Shown: positions 11,389 through 24,459 of the stretch, piece by piece
Layout: each line of letters opens with the position of its first letter
Position numbering within the stretch: position 1 is the first letter of the stretch
Assembly: GCF_023278565.1 (NCBI RefSeq)
Contig: NC_064678.1
Coordinates: 930,001 to 994,000, forward strand
Source of the DNA: Colletotrichum lupini
Lineage: Eukaryota; Ascomycota; Sordariomycetes; Glomerellales; Glomerellaceae
Length of the DNA stretch: 64,000 bases
Direction of reading: 5' to 3'
Position numbers and translations under genes: made by a program
Notes under the pieces: generated by a model
What the model saw: only the letters and a program-made list of their open reading frames with translations
Databases searched by the model: none
What the model was told of the DNA's origin: nothing

Positions 11389-12205
11389 TATCGCCGATGT
11401 GTCCACCTACCTCAGGATTATGACGAGGATGATGGGGGCCGAAGCTGTCGTGTATTTAACCGACTTACCTCAGTACCTTACCTATACTAAAAACCACGCG
11501 GATCTTGTGAAACTCGAGATCGTACCGAAAGCTACGAGAAGTTAAACTCAACACTACTTTCAAATCGGCGCCAGTGTCGTGTGTCCACGTGGTGGTAACT
11601 TTAGCAAAGATCCGGAAAGCTTCCGACGACAGTGAAGTTCTTGTAAAGTGGTCATCAAGTACGGTACCAGAGTTTTCATTGGATCGCAAACGGGTTTTCA
11701 GCATACGTAAAGTTCGTGTTAATAACAGAACGTTCTGGCCTATCTATCGGTCGGTTTCCTCGTCTTAGCTATCCGCCAAATTTCAAACAGCATGCTGAAT
11801 GCAAGATGCAAACTCTACTATTATTACACGCTATGCTATGATATGAGCAGCCAAAGTTTTGCTTTCGGATGATGTCTTAACCCGAGGAGCCCAAGTTGTA
11901 CGTGATAAGCCACGAAGTGTTCTCCGTTATTGTTCCCGTTGATCCCAGAATCGTACCGTTACTTGTGCCGTCAGGTACGGGAAAGACAACGTCGTACTGG
12001 CAACAGGATTGAACGTCAACGGACGCGGGCCTTGATCACCTGATGACACTGGCTTAGGCCCGCGAATGGGATATGTCCTGGCTCCATTTTACATGACTCT
12101 TGTCAGCCTTAAATCTCTTCCCTTTGGACCGTAGATCTAATTAATGACTGTCATCGAGCTTTAGACGAGAGGAATGAGGCTATGTTAAGTTGTTACGATA
12201 GGTGT
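11389..12205. other. Non-RIPped island between TE blocks, no gene recognised
   Basis: About 0.8 kb of normal-composition sequence. It holds a 79-codon minus frame (11465-11704) and an overlapping 64-codon plus frame (11574-11768), neither with recognisable features. It may be the residual flank of an older gene. Confidence 0.35.
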
Positions 12206-12210
12206 ATTAG

Positions 12211-15200
12211 TGTTAGTATCCCTATTATAAGGTAGTTAGTTCGAACCGTAGTTAACGAAGAGATTAATTAAACTATATAAATATTTACGTAGGTATAAAA
12301 AGGAAGTTCTAATTATAAGTTAGGCTAGCTATAATAATTATAAATAAGGCCCCTAATTAGCCCCTATATAGTTAACTATATACCGTAATTAAATTAAACT
12401 TCTAATTTAATACTAACTTTCTCTTTTTTTTATTAATTTACTTATTATAATTAGAGATATAATTTAACCTCGGGTCTATTTACTAAGTTATCTCTTTTTA
12501 CCTCTTTTTTCTATTCCTTTTATATAACCTATTTTTCTATTTATATATTAACTTTTTTATTACTTATAAATTACTCTAACCTCTTATTAAGTACTACTTT
12601 TATAAAAGCGTTAGCGAGGTTATTATTATTATTAATTTAACGGATTTTGAATATTTTATACCTTTCGTACGATTACCTAAGGGCTATAATATCAATTATA
12701 AACCTCTTTTCTTTTATTATCCTTAATTTAATAAAATATTTATATAGTAAATAAGAATCCGTATAAATAACCGTTAGGATTAATAAAAAGCTAAGTTAAT
12801 TAGTAATTTTCCTTAGTATTATTAAAATTATATAAGAAAAGTTAACGTCGTTAACTATATTATAAACTTCTAATACTAATATACTTTTCGTTATTTACTT
12901 ATTTTTAGTTAACGAGTAGTAAATTATATTATTATATATAGTAAATTCGCTCTTATTTATACTCTTATTAACTAGGATAATAATATACTTTAATTACGAA
13001 ATAAGGTCGTTATTATTTATAAATAACTTATTAATAAAGACGTAGAGCTTATTAATTATAAAGTTAATTAAATAGTAAATAAGGCCTTAATTAAGATTTG
13101 TTTATTATTACTTAAGCTACTTATTAAGTACCTCGATATGTTATTTAATTAGATTTATAACTTATGCTACCTTAGTATAATTAAATATTACTTTAGGTTA
13201 ATAAATACTTATAATATATACCCTTTACGCAAGCTTAGCTTTATATTACTTTTTAATATTAATTATATGTAGATTAATAAAATTAATTTTCTTACCCTAT
13301 CTCTTTTATTAAAAAATAATAGTTTCCTTTTTAATAATAAAAATCTTATTATTAAATACTAAGGGGGTATTCGTTATAAGGACCTCTTTTAATTTTATTA
13401 TAAAGCCCGCTTTTTAAAGCTTTTTATTCTCTTTTTTTATAAAATTAATATTAAATAGGCCTAATATATTATTAGTTTATATTTTAATAATCTTAAATTA
13501 GTTACCTTCGTATTTAGAGATTAGTAAGTACGGGTCGTATATAAATATAACTATTAATAATTAATTAATATAGAAATCGTAGTATATAGCTTATTAATAA
13601 GTACCCGATTTTACGAGCCTATATAATAGTTTAAGTACTTTAATAATTATACTTTTTAAGTACTTATTAACTATTTCTTTTAGTAAATAAGCTAGGATCT
13701 TTTTTATAAGCCCTATAGCTAATTAAGTATAAGCCTAGGTAATATTATAGCTCTAAATCTCGTATCCCTTTTTCTATAATAATATTATTAATATTATTAT
13801 TAACCGTTAGCTATAGCATTATATAATAAGTAATTATATAAATAGCGTTATTTTTTTAACGTTATCGTACTCCTAGATTATATACTTAGATTTCTTATAT
13901 AACTAGGGTATTCTTTTCTTTTTAATCTTATGAACTATTTATAATTTAAATATATAAAGGTTTATATACTTCTTTAAGTTATAGAAGATAAATTAATAAA
14001 CCCCTCGATTATAAAAAGTATTTATTTCGATAAGATTTAACTTTTTATATAGCTTTTTAATAATTATAATTACGCTTTTTTTATATAGTTTAATTATTAG
14101 CTCGAAATCGGCTTTCTTTTTTATTATATAAAAAGTATCAATTATTTCGTTATTAATAATAAATTACCGTATTAAGGCTTATTATTATAGCTTTTTATAA
14201 CGTCTCGTTAGTAATACTAGTACTCTTTTAGTAATTTCCTTTTTTTTATTATTTATTAATATTATTACGACGATCTTATTAAAAATAATTTCTTATACTT
14301 TTATTATAAGTTATATAGTTTCCCTTAGCTCTTTTTTTTTTTAAATTAGAAATTACCTTATTAAGATTTATATAATATGATTTAATTACCGTAATTAATA
14401 CCTCGAGGGGCTAGTTACGATCCTTTATAATTACGTAAAATCGCTCGTTAATAAAAATTAATTTATATAACCTAGCTTATTATTAAATAATTTCGTACTA
14501 TATTTATATATCTAAATTTAGTAATATATTTAAATTATCCCCTATATTAGGCTTATTTTATATAATAATTACCTTATTAACTTATTTTTTTATACTTACT
14601 TCGCGTAGTACTTATATTACTTTTTTAACTACTTAGGCTCGTTAGCTTATATTTAGTAATAATAACGAGGCTAAGGTCGTTTTTAAATATACTCTAAATA
14701 TTAATAGTATTAATATAAGCCCGTTAGGTCCTATAGTATTATTATAGTATTTAAGTACTATTTAGAGGTATTTATCGTTAATAAAATTAGGATCTTCCTC
14801 TTTAATAATTCTAAACGCCCTTTTTAATTATTAATATACCCTTTTTACTTTTTAAATATTATAGTACGCTTTAACGGGTACGACTTTTAGTTATATACTA
14901 TAAGCTAATTTTTTTTTTAAACTTTACTAATTTAAGACTAATATTAATATCGGTTTTAATACTATTTAGCGGTCCTTAATATATCTCGATCTATCCTCTT
15001 TATAGAGCTACTTATACTATTTTTATTTATAAATCCTAAAAGAATTACCCTACTTAAAAGAATATAGCTATATTAATTATATATAGGACTAGCTAACTAT
15101 TTAAATAAAGAATATTAATAACGATTTCTTAATTAAAATTAAGCTTATTGCATAATTTAAATTTAAATTTATATAGGCTCTGCGTATTTATTTAGTATTA

Positions 15201-15343
15201 ATAATATACTTTTATTAATTACTCTAGCGCCCCTATTTCGATATTATTATTACTTAATTATTTTAAAAAGTTATATAGCTTCGTAATTAATAAGTACTTA
15301 AATCTCTAGTATAGCTATTTAAGCTTACTTTTTATTAAGTAAT
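12211..15343 (-). mobile_element. 3' part of a Ty1/Copia element (copy A), RIP-mutated, truncated
   Basis: 12211-12412 is a 202-bp LTR in reverse orientation. It is the reverse complement, allowing C-to-T/G-to-A changes, of the LTRs at 32901-33106 and 40100-40305. From 12413 to 15343 the reverse strand parallels the 3' half of the complete Copia at 32901-40305: RNase H and RT toward the LTR, then integrase. The similarity stops in the HHCC zinc-binding part of integrase, where another Copia (15344-24459) begins. No second LTR of this family is present to its right, so the copy is 5'-truncated. Confidence 0.7.
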
Positions 15344-15528
15344 TTTAATACGTATAGCTTTAACGAGGTAATGCGGGATATTCTTATAAAGAATATAAAA
15401 AGTAAATATTTATATAGAAGCAAGAATATATAAATATAAGGGAAATAACCGTATATAAAAGAGGTTTTTATAATAAAGAGAGTAATATAGTTAAATTACT
15501 ATATAAGAAGTTATTTACTTAACGAAAG

Positions 15529-18190
15529 TATAATAGATTCGGGATGCGGCTAGTAATAGGATACTAATAACTTAGTAATTAATATACGGATCGTATTATA
15601 AAAGAACTTTCTAAGAAGTAGAGCCCTTATAAAAAACTCTATAAGCTTTAGTTTTATAATATACTTATACTTATATTATAGCCTCGCTAATTAAGTATTT
15701 ATAACTTAATCTCTTATAATTCTAAAGCTTTTATTTTTATAAAATAATTAATATAAGTAATAATAAATTATAAAAACGAATAGAACGTTAATAAAATAAT
15801 ACTTAGCTATTAGTAAAGAGCCGTTAGCGCTAACGAGCTATAACTATTTAAAATTAACTACTTAACCCTATTCTATTTAAAAAAACGAGCCTATTATAGA
15901 GCGAGTCCTATTTAAATACTAACGTTTATAAAAAAGCTAAATAAAAAAGATAATCGGAGTAGATTACCCTTACGGGCTAATTACTTTATTAATACCCTAA
16001 AGACCTTATCCGTTATAAATAGGGCGTTTATTAGTAACTAATTACTAAATATACAAAATTAAAGTGCGTATAAAAGCGCGAGTAGTACTAAGATAGCTAG
16101 TTTAATAGACCTTATAAGCCTAATAATAACCTACTTTTATAAAATAATAAAAATAATAATTAAAAATTAAAATTAAAAACGGCGTTAATATAAAGAGCTC
16201 GTTTAATAGCTTATTAAGTAACTAGTAACGTATCTAAATTAATAAGAATATAAAAAGCCTCTTTTTTATAATTATAAACTAATTAGAAAAGAGTTTACGA
16301 GTACCTAAGTAATAAATTAAATTATTATTATAAAAATAAGTAATAAGCTTTACGTAAAAAGCACTATAAAATAGCATATTAAATAGGCCCTATTTAAAAT
16401 ATCCTTATTATTATAAACGTAATAATATAATTACGAAAAGAGCCTCTAGGATCCCCTCTCTTAAGGTAACTTCTTAGCGTTTATTTATTAATAATATATA
16501 GACCCCGAGACTTAAGAACGGGAATATTATAAAAAGCTAAGGATAAAAAGGCTAAAAAAGGGCTAGACCCCTACTTAGTTCTTTATTAAGTAATTAGTAA
16601 TTTATTATAACCTAAGTATAAAAAATATAAAGAATTTAAAAATAGAGGTATACTAGTTCTTTTTTAGATTACTATCTTAGTTATAGGACGATTTAATTTA
16701 TTATAGGGTTTTAGTTAAAAAAGTACGTAATATAACTTACGAAGTTAATAAACTATAGTTATTAAATTAATAAAAGGGTAGCGACTAATTATAAAAGGAT
16801 AATAAAAAGAGGCTATATTTATTATTAAAATAACTGCGTTAAATATCCCCCTTTTATAAAGAAAAGAGTAAGGAGAGCTCTAAGGGGCTAGGCTCTAGGG
16901 ACTTACTAAAAGTAATATTATAAAAGCTATATAATAAGAGTACTCATACCGAGCTATTATAAAAGCGTTATAATAATAATATTAAGTACTTTATATATAA
17001 TAAAATAGGCTATATATTTAATAAGTACTAAAAGAATAAGTTAAGAAGTAGGGGTAACGATAAGCTAACGTACCCCTAATCGAAGCTAACGTTAGTAACT
17101 ATCTAACGGGTTATTACTAAGCTAAGAGTTATAAAAGTTAACTTATTAAAAAACGAGTAAATATAAGTAATATACTTAATATACTTATACTAAGTATTAA
17201 GAGAGTATTAATAAAAATAATTATAAAAAATAGGGTAATAGTTCTACGAGGTATTATTAAAAGGCTAGTAGAAGTTAATATAAATATATACTCTAAGATA
17301 AATATTATTAATACTAAGCTCGTAACCTACTTAAGGTTAACCCCGGCTATTACTATAGCTCCCTTATTAAGGGACTTCTAAGGTAAAGCTATAGGCTAGG
17401 GGAAAGCCTACTAGTTAACGCTCTTTTTTATCGATTACTATAAGTAGCTAAGGAAGATTCGGCGACTATTCGCCGTAGTTAATAGGGATAAAAGAATAGT
17501 AAATATTTTAGCGGATACTTAGTAATAGTATAACGAGAGAGTCGTAATTAAGAAATAATACGGAATTAGAATATTATAAAAAGAAAAGTATAGTTATATA
17601 GGAAAGAATTTATAAAACGGTTGCTAAATAAAAGGAGAGAAGAAAAAGTATATATGCGACTAGTAACGGGGGAAAAATCTTTTATTATACTTAATAGCTT
17701 AATAATAATAATAACCGCGAGGTTAGGTAGGCTCTTATATATTACAACAATTAGAATACTTTACTACGAATATATATTACTAACTTAGTAACTAGTCGGC
17801 GCGCTATTACTAAATAATAATAATAAAGTATTTATTAAATAAGGAAATAAGAGTAATGCCTTATTCCTAGGTAAGAAAGGATATTATTAACGCCTTATGG
17901 AATTTATTACGAATAACGACGTTAATAGCTTTATTATTAGCGTTAAAAAAAATATTACGTAATAACTTTAGGGATTAAAGTTACGTAAGGGGGGAGTAAT
18001 TATAATAAATTCGGGATATAATTAGTAATAGGACGCTAATAACTTAGCGACTAATATATAGATCGTATTATAAAAGAACTTTTTAAGAAGTAGAGCCCTT
18101 ATAAAGGACTTTATAAGCTTTAGTTTTATAATATACTTATACTTATATTATAGCCTCGCTAGTTAAGTACTTATAGCCTAATCTCTTATA
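15529..18190 (+). mobile_element. Short nested LTR retroelement (2.66 kb, 190-bp LTRs)
   Basis: Direct repeats 15529-15718 and 18001-18190 differ mainly by transitions and start TATAATA.ATTCGGGAT, end CTCTTATA (RIPped TG...CA). Flanking 5-mers are GAAAG (15524-15528) and AAAAG (18191-18195), a TSD with one G-to-A change. A purine tract (AAGGGGGGAG) precedes the right LTR on the plus strand, giving + orientation. The 2.28-kb interior is too short for a full pol. A stretch near 16965-17030 is compatible with a RIP-erased CCHC zinc knuckle, so a gag-only non-autonomous (LARD/TRIM-like) element is inferred. It sits inside the 3' LTR of Copia copy C. Confidence 0.75.
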
Positions 18191-18708
18191 AAAAGGTCTA
18201 GGTAGGTAAATACACGCCTATATATAAGTATAAAAACCTCTTACTAGAATATTTTATTACTTATTAATTATAATATAATTAATAAGCGTATACGTAAATA
18301 AATACGTAATCGTAGTACGTAATTCTGCCTTAAGTAAATTCTAAATTATTTATTTACCTTCCAGTACTTTCTATTGCTTACGTAAGCTTATATAAGCAGT
18401 ATTGCTTACATAATCAATACTTATAATAATCTATAGAAATCGTAGATTAATATAGTATATAGTTTGCTTACGTAGTATTAATAATAAGGCGAATAATAAG
18501 GTAAATAAAGTTACCTTCATAATACTCCCTCTTTTGCCTTATTAGCTATGTTAAAATAGCTAACTAAGTACCCTAGAGTAGATTTCTAGTACCCTAGAAT
18601 AGCTTTTTGGTACCCTAGAACAATTCTTTAGTACCCTAGAGTATTTTCCTTAAAACATTTATAAAAATATAAGGAAAATAAATACTTATATTAGGGGTAT
18701 AATATAAG

Positions 18709-21420
18709 TTAAATAGGGTTATTAAGATCGTTTAAGCCTATTAGCTTAACGAATTCCTTATATTTAACCCGAGGTAAGGGTTTTATTAACCTATCGGTAG
18801 GTATTATAATAGAAGGGAGATATTCTACTTTAATATTCCCTTTTTTTACTTCCTATCGAGTATAATAATAATAAAGGGCAGTATGCTTAATCCTTTAGTA
18901 ATATTTAGGATTATAAGCAAAAGATAATACCCTATTATTATCGGTTTTAATAATAATAGGTTTAATTTAATAACCTATTTCTAATAATAAATTCTAAAGC
19001 TAAATAGCTTCCTAAATAGCTTCCTAAAGTCTATTAAATTCAGCCTCTATAATAAAAAGTACTATAGTAAACTATTTTTTAAACTTCTAGCTAATCGGAC
19101 CTCTATTTAATATAAATAAGTACTTAGAAGTTAATTTTCTAGTACTTTTATACCCGGCCTAGTTAGAATTAATATAGCCTACTAATTCTATAAGCCTAAT
19201 ATTACTATTATAAGTCATATTATAATAAATAGTGCTACTAAGGTATCTATAAATACCTTTTACTACCTTAAGTAGGTAAATAGTAGGCTTATAGAGGTAT
19301 TAGGAGATAAAAGAGACTAAAAAAGCTAAATTAGCCCTAGTTATAACTATAGTATATATTTAAGATCTTACTAAGTATTAATAAGTCTTTAATAGCTCTT
19401 TTAGAGGTAAATAGTCGTCTTTTTCGTTTCCTAAATCACTATTTAATATACCCGGATTTATAAGTATATTAGTAATTTTAGTTTCTAAAAAACTATTATT
19501 ATTAAGAATTTCCTTAATATAATAACTTTGAGAGAGAGAAATAGTCTTATTAGACCGATCTCTAGTGATTTTGATGCTTAGGAAATTCGAGGCTTTGCCT
19601 AGGTCTTTAATATCGATATATTTCGATATTTTACCCTTAATTTCCTTTATATATTTAATATTTTTATTAAATATAAGGAAATCGTTAACATGGGTAATAA
19701 TACAAGCAGGATTTTTGAAATCCTAGTTAAAATAAGTAGCCTCGTCGGATCTTAGAAATAAAAAGCCTATTTTATTAAAAATAGACTTCAGCTTTAGTTA
19801 CCATTATCTAGGGCTTTATTTAAGCCTATATAAGGCTTTTAAAAGCTATAATAATTAATTTTTTAATTTATCCTAATTTATAGTATTTAAATTAGGGTAT
19901 TTTTCAAAAAGTTTAGTTAAAAGTATATTAAAAGGGTCTATATATACCTCTTCTAATAAATCCCTATTTAAAAAGGCACTAATAACGCTAATTTAGTATA
20001 TATATTAGTTTAAAGGGGTAAATAGGGCTATAAGTACTCTATAAGTAGTAAGATTACTTCTCGAAGCAAAAGTTTAGAAATAATCGACTCTATATTATTA
20101 TTCGAAGCCTCTAACTACTAATCGGGCCTTATATTTATTAATATTACTAGTATTAATATTGATTTTTCGTTTAAAGACCTATCTAGTAAATAGTGGATTT
20201 TTATTAGCTTTATAGACCTTATTTGGGTCTATAGGTAATACAATACCCTTTTTAATAATAACCTTTAGCTTAGAATATATAGCTTTTAACTATTCTAATT
20301 TTCTAAGCTATTTAGAGCTTATTTTAGTATATTAAGCTCTAGAGGTAGGGTAATACTCTAAGTAAAATCTTTATATTTAGAGTTTTCTTCCTCAGATAAT
20401 TTAGGAATTAATACCTCTATTTTAGAAAGTATTTCCTAAATATCTTCGATTTTATTAAAGTTTTTAAAATATAAAAAAGCATTTACGCTTTTTACCCCCT
20501 CTATTTTATTATTTTAAATAAATCGAATATACGAAGTCCGTAATAATCGAGATTAAAAAGGATTAAAAGGGCAATATATAATATATATATTATTACCTTC
20601 TTTTCTTAAATATATACTATTTTAAGTATAGGTATATATTTTATTCGAAGTGACTCGCTTTTGAGTAGGGTAATAAATAAGTACCCTAGAGCCGATTTTC
20701 TTTAGATTAGATAAATCTAGCTTATTATTTCTTTTTAAAAAGGAATAATCGAGAAAAGCCTCTATAGGGGTCTTTTTAAGGCGTATATTAGCGGTAAAAT
20801 TAACTAATTTAGTTAATTCTTTCAAAATTACGTCCTATAAATATAGGGGTAATTTTTCCGCTAATAGAATAGTTCTAGCCTTTTCGATAAGGGCCTTATT
20901 AGTCCTTTTGGCTATACTATTTTGCTCGGGCGTATAGGGCGTTAAAGGCTCTAAAATAATACCTTTTTCGTTAATATAGGGTAATAATTCCCCTATATTA
21001 AATTCCGTACCATTATCTAAGCGTATATACTTAGGGTAGGAATTAAACTAGTTAAAATAAAATTCTAGTTTGTTTTTGAGAATATTAATTATATTCTTTT
21101 TAGTTTTTAAGAATTCAATATCTCGAAAACTAGTAAAATTATCTTTAAACGGAATAGCGTAATTATTTCTACTAATAATAATAGGGGTAATTTTAATTAT
21201 ATTAATATAGACCCTTTCTAGTGGAAATAATGCCCGATTATAGTTAATTTTAAGCTATTACCTAGTTAACTTAGCTATAGTACAGCTCGGGTAATTTAGG
21301 TCTTTTTCCTTTAATTTATTTAAAAGAATTCCCTTAGTTATTTTTGCGGTTTTTAATAAATAAGGGTAAAAAGGATAACCTAATTTTTTGTGCTATTCCT
21401 AGGTAATTAAATAGGCCTAA
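18709..21420 (-). pseudogene. Copia pol remnant: integrase, reverse transcriptase, RNase H
   Basis: Read on the minus strand with RIP stops. Integrase (about 21400-20525) shows a GTEFN core and TPYTPEQN, followed by KTPIEAFLDY...LSNLKKIGSRVLIY, the conserved Copia integrase C-terminal pattern (open at 20622-20825). RT (about 19870-19300) shows KALYRLK-SPR-W, then THVNDFLIF where Copia normally has VDD, then DLGKASNFLSIKI. RNase H (about 19200-18709) shows the AE-type and TDNN motifs and ends NDLNNPI-stop. Gene order IN-RT-RH defines Ty1/Copia rather than Gypsy. The Asp-to-Asn change in the catalytic motif is a G-to-A transition, as RIP makes. Confidence 0.8.
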
Positions 21421-21431
21421 TTATCTGAATT

Positions 21432-21945
21432 TGTTACGAAGGTAACTTTGTTTACCTTATTATTCGCCTTATTATCAATATTACGTAAGCAAACTATATA
21501 CCATATTAATCTACGATTTCTGTAGATTATTATAGGTATTGATTATGTAAGCAATACTGCTTATATAAGCTTACGTGAGCAATGGAAAGTACTGGAAGGT
21601 AACTGAATAATCTGGAATTTACTCGAGGCGGAATTACGTACTACGATTACGCATTCACTTACGTATACGCTTATTAATTATATCATAATTAATAAGCAAT
21701 GGAATATTCTAGTAGGAGGTTTTTATGCCTATATATAGGCGTGTATTTGCCTACCTAGACCTTTCGTTAAGCAAGCAACTTCTCATATAGTAATTCAACT
21801 ATATTACTCTCTTTATTACAAAAACCTCTTTTATATACGCTTATTTCCCCTATATTCATATATTCTTGCTTCTATATGAATATTCACTTTTTATATTCTT
21901 TATAAGAATATCCCGCATTACCTCGTTAAAGCTATACGTGCTAGA
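21432..21945 (+). mobile_element. Solo LTR of the copy C family, inserted in Copia copy C in opposite orientation
   Basis: 514 bp beginning TGTTACGAAGGTAACTTTG and ending GCTAGA. It is the reverse complement of the LTRs at 23945-24459 and 15344-18524 but clearly less RIPped (many CA/TG dinucleotides kept). Flanked by a perfect 5-bp duplication GAATT (21427-21431 and 21946-21950), so it is an independent insertion reduced to a solo LTR. It separates the gag/protease part (22110 onward) from integrase. Confidence 0.82.
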
Positions 21946-22109
21946 GAATTTCTAGATAAATAATTAGTATTTTTCTCTATATTACTATTATTAATAATAA
22001 TATTATAAAGAGAATTTTGAATGGATTCTAAAATATTTTTTAGATCTAAATACTGACTTTTAGGGTCTAAATTATTTTATTAGTACCCTATAATAGGCCT
22101 TTGATTTTT

Positions 22110-22412
22110 CTAAGTAATATTAAAGAAAGATCCATACTTTTTAAAATCTAAATAAGTAAATATATTACCCTTAGAATCTACTAAATAGTTCTTTTCAATA
22201 TATCTACTATTTTTATAGTATAATATATTAAAAAAGATATTAAGTAGGAATTTTGGAATATATAAGGTATTTTTTAATTTTATAAGTATAATTTTACTTT
22301 GTAAATAGATAGGTAAAATTAAGTCCTTAATACCCTGTGGGTATACCAGGCTAGCTCCGGTTCGAATAGGGGGTAAATCGTCCTTATTATCGAAATTTTT
22401 AAATAAATCCAT
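22110..22412 (-). pseudogene. Copia protease/GAG-pre-integrase remnant
   Basis: A 100-codon open stretch on the minus strand. It contains KLKNTLYIPKFLLNIFF, matching the Copia pattern of a hydrophobic L.nvLyvP.l..Nl segment after the aspartic protease, followed by a YLVDSKGNIF stretch. It belongs to Copia copy C and continues toward integrase beyond the solo LTR. The frame is broken on both sides. Confidence 0.65.
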
Positions 22413-24459
22413 ACTATTAGTAATATAGACTATTAAACCCGTATTATATAACTACTTTTTAGTTATATTTATACCTATATTAGCCGAATTATTAATATCT
22501 TTTCCTAAAAGGCTTAAATTATTATTTAGAGTTAAGTTAGGTAATATATAAGGGAGAAAAGGTTAATAACTTTCATTAAGTAGGTCTATAGTATAGTAGT
22601 TAGAACTACTAACTATATAATTCCTTAATTATAAGGGCTAAGGGTTTAAATCTCTATATAAACGTTAGTTTTTTATAAAAAAGTTAGGCTAGTTTAGTTA
22701 GTTTCGGGGCTAGTTTTGGGGTTAGTTTAGTTTAGGTTAATATAAGGGCTTATTTAAGGGCTTATTTAGGTAATTTAAGGACTTATTTAGGTTAGTATTT
22801 AAGTTAGTATTTTGCTTATAATAAGTCTTAGACTTATTATACTTATTTCGAGAGTATTTATTACTCTTAATAATATTATTAAATATAAGAGTATCGATTT
22901 CTCTCCTATTTTTATTTAATATATCCGTAATACGAGCTTTTAAAATAGGGGGCTCTTTAAATCTTAAATTAGACTTTTAATAATTAGCCTAAATCGGAAA
23001 GATATTAGTTAGGGCTAATACAAAGACCGTTTTTTAGTTTATATCCTTAATAATAGCTCCTACGCTTTTTAATTTAGAAATATAGCTTTTAAATAAGCTA
23101 ATAAACTTATTTAAGCTATTAAAATGCTCTAATTTAATAGCGTAGAATTCGAAGTATAATTAGTAACGTAGAACTGGTCCTATACTCTTATAGGATGCTT
23201 TAAAAGTATTAAGAGCCTCTTTTAAATTAATTTAATTAAAAATAAGTAAAGAAGGCTTAGGTTAAATATTTTACCTTATTAATAATAAGGATTAGGTTTT
23301 TTACTCTTTAGTAATATTTTTATATTTATTTCTAACTTTGAAATAGGTATTTAATTTTAAAAGTCGAAGATAAATATAAAGAGTAAAAAGCTAAGTAGTC
23401 TAATTTTAACTACTTTTTAGGTGTTGATTTTTAGGCATAAGGCAGCCTATAATTACCTTAATAATATCCGCTATTATATATATTTTAGAATATATATAAT
23501 ATAAATATATATTAATATAATTCTTAGTATAAATAAGCTTACTTTAAGCTTAGAATTCGAGCTTGTTTTTAAGCTTAAAAATAGACTTATTTTAAGTTTA
23601 AAAATATATATAAGAAGAAGTCTATTTTGATTTCTTTTTTTTATAAATAAATATTTAATAAAAGTAAGTATATAGTATAAAAAGGGCTTATACTTTATTT
23701 ACTTTTTTATATATATAAATCCTTTATTAAATATAAAGGTCGATTTTGAATTTTCTAATTTGAAAAAGTGATTTTAAGCGGAGTAAGGTATCTCGATATA
23801 TAAATATATATATATTAAGTAAAGGCATATACCTAAATAATAATAGGTATAATATAGGTAAATAAAAATAGAAGAGCTCGGATAAGTAAATAGTATTTAC
23901 TTAAGTAAATAAAACCTTAATTATATAATAACTAGGCTTATAACCTCTAGTACGTATAACTTTAACAAGGTAATACGGGATATTCTTATAAAGAATATAA
24001 AAAGTAAATATTTATATAGAAATAAGAATATATAAATATAGGGGAAATAAGTGTATATAAAAGAGGTTTTTATAGTAAAGAGAGTAATATAGTTAAATTA
24101 CTATATAAGAAGTTACTTACTTAACGAAAGGTCTAGGTAGGTAAATACACGCCTATATATAGGCATAAAACCCTCCTACTAGAATATTCTATTGCTTATT
24201 AATTATAATATAATTAATAAGCGTATACGTAAGTAAATACGTAATCGTAGTACGTAATTCTGCCTCGAGTAAATTCCAAATTATTCAGTTACCTTCCAGT
24301 ACTTTCCATTGCTTACGTAAGCTTATATAAGCAGTATTACTTACATAATCAACACCTATAATAATCTACAGAAATCATAGATTAATATAGTATATAGTTT
24401 GCTTACGTAATATTGATAATAAGGCGAATAATAAGGTAAACAAAGTTACTTCCGTAATA

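Larger units (their letters stand above)
15344..24459 (-). mobile_element. Ty1/Copia element (copy C) with both LTRs, internally interrupted
   Basis: The 3' LTR is at the left (15344-15528 continued at 18196-18524, split by a nested element) and the 5' LTR at the right (about 23945-24459). Each is about 515 bp, starting TGTTACG.AAGG in its own sense and ending ...CTAGA. A polypurine tract (AAAAGAGGGAG in sense) sits directly inside the 3' LTR at 18525-18538. Between them the minus strand shows gag/protease, integrase, reverse transcriptase and RNase H in Copia order. RIP damage is milder than in neighbouring copies, so much of pol is still legible. The flanking 5-mers (GTAAT left, ATAAG right) do not match, so no TSD was found. 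Confidence 0.8.

Noticed and set aside
15344..24459. Perfect 5-bp TSD around Copia copy C
   Set aside because: AGTAA looked shared at first, but careful placement of the LTR ends gives GTAAT and ATAAG.
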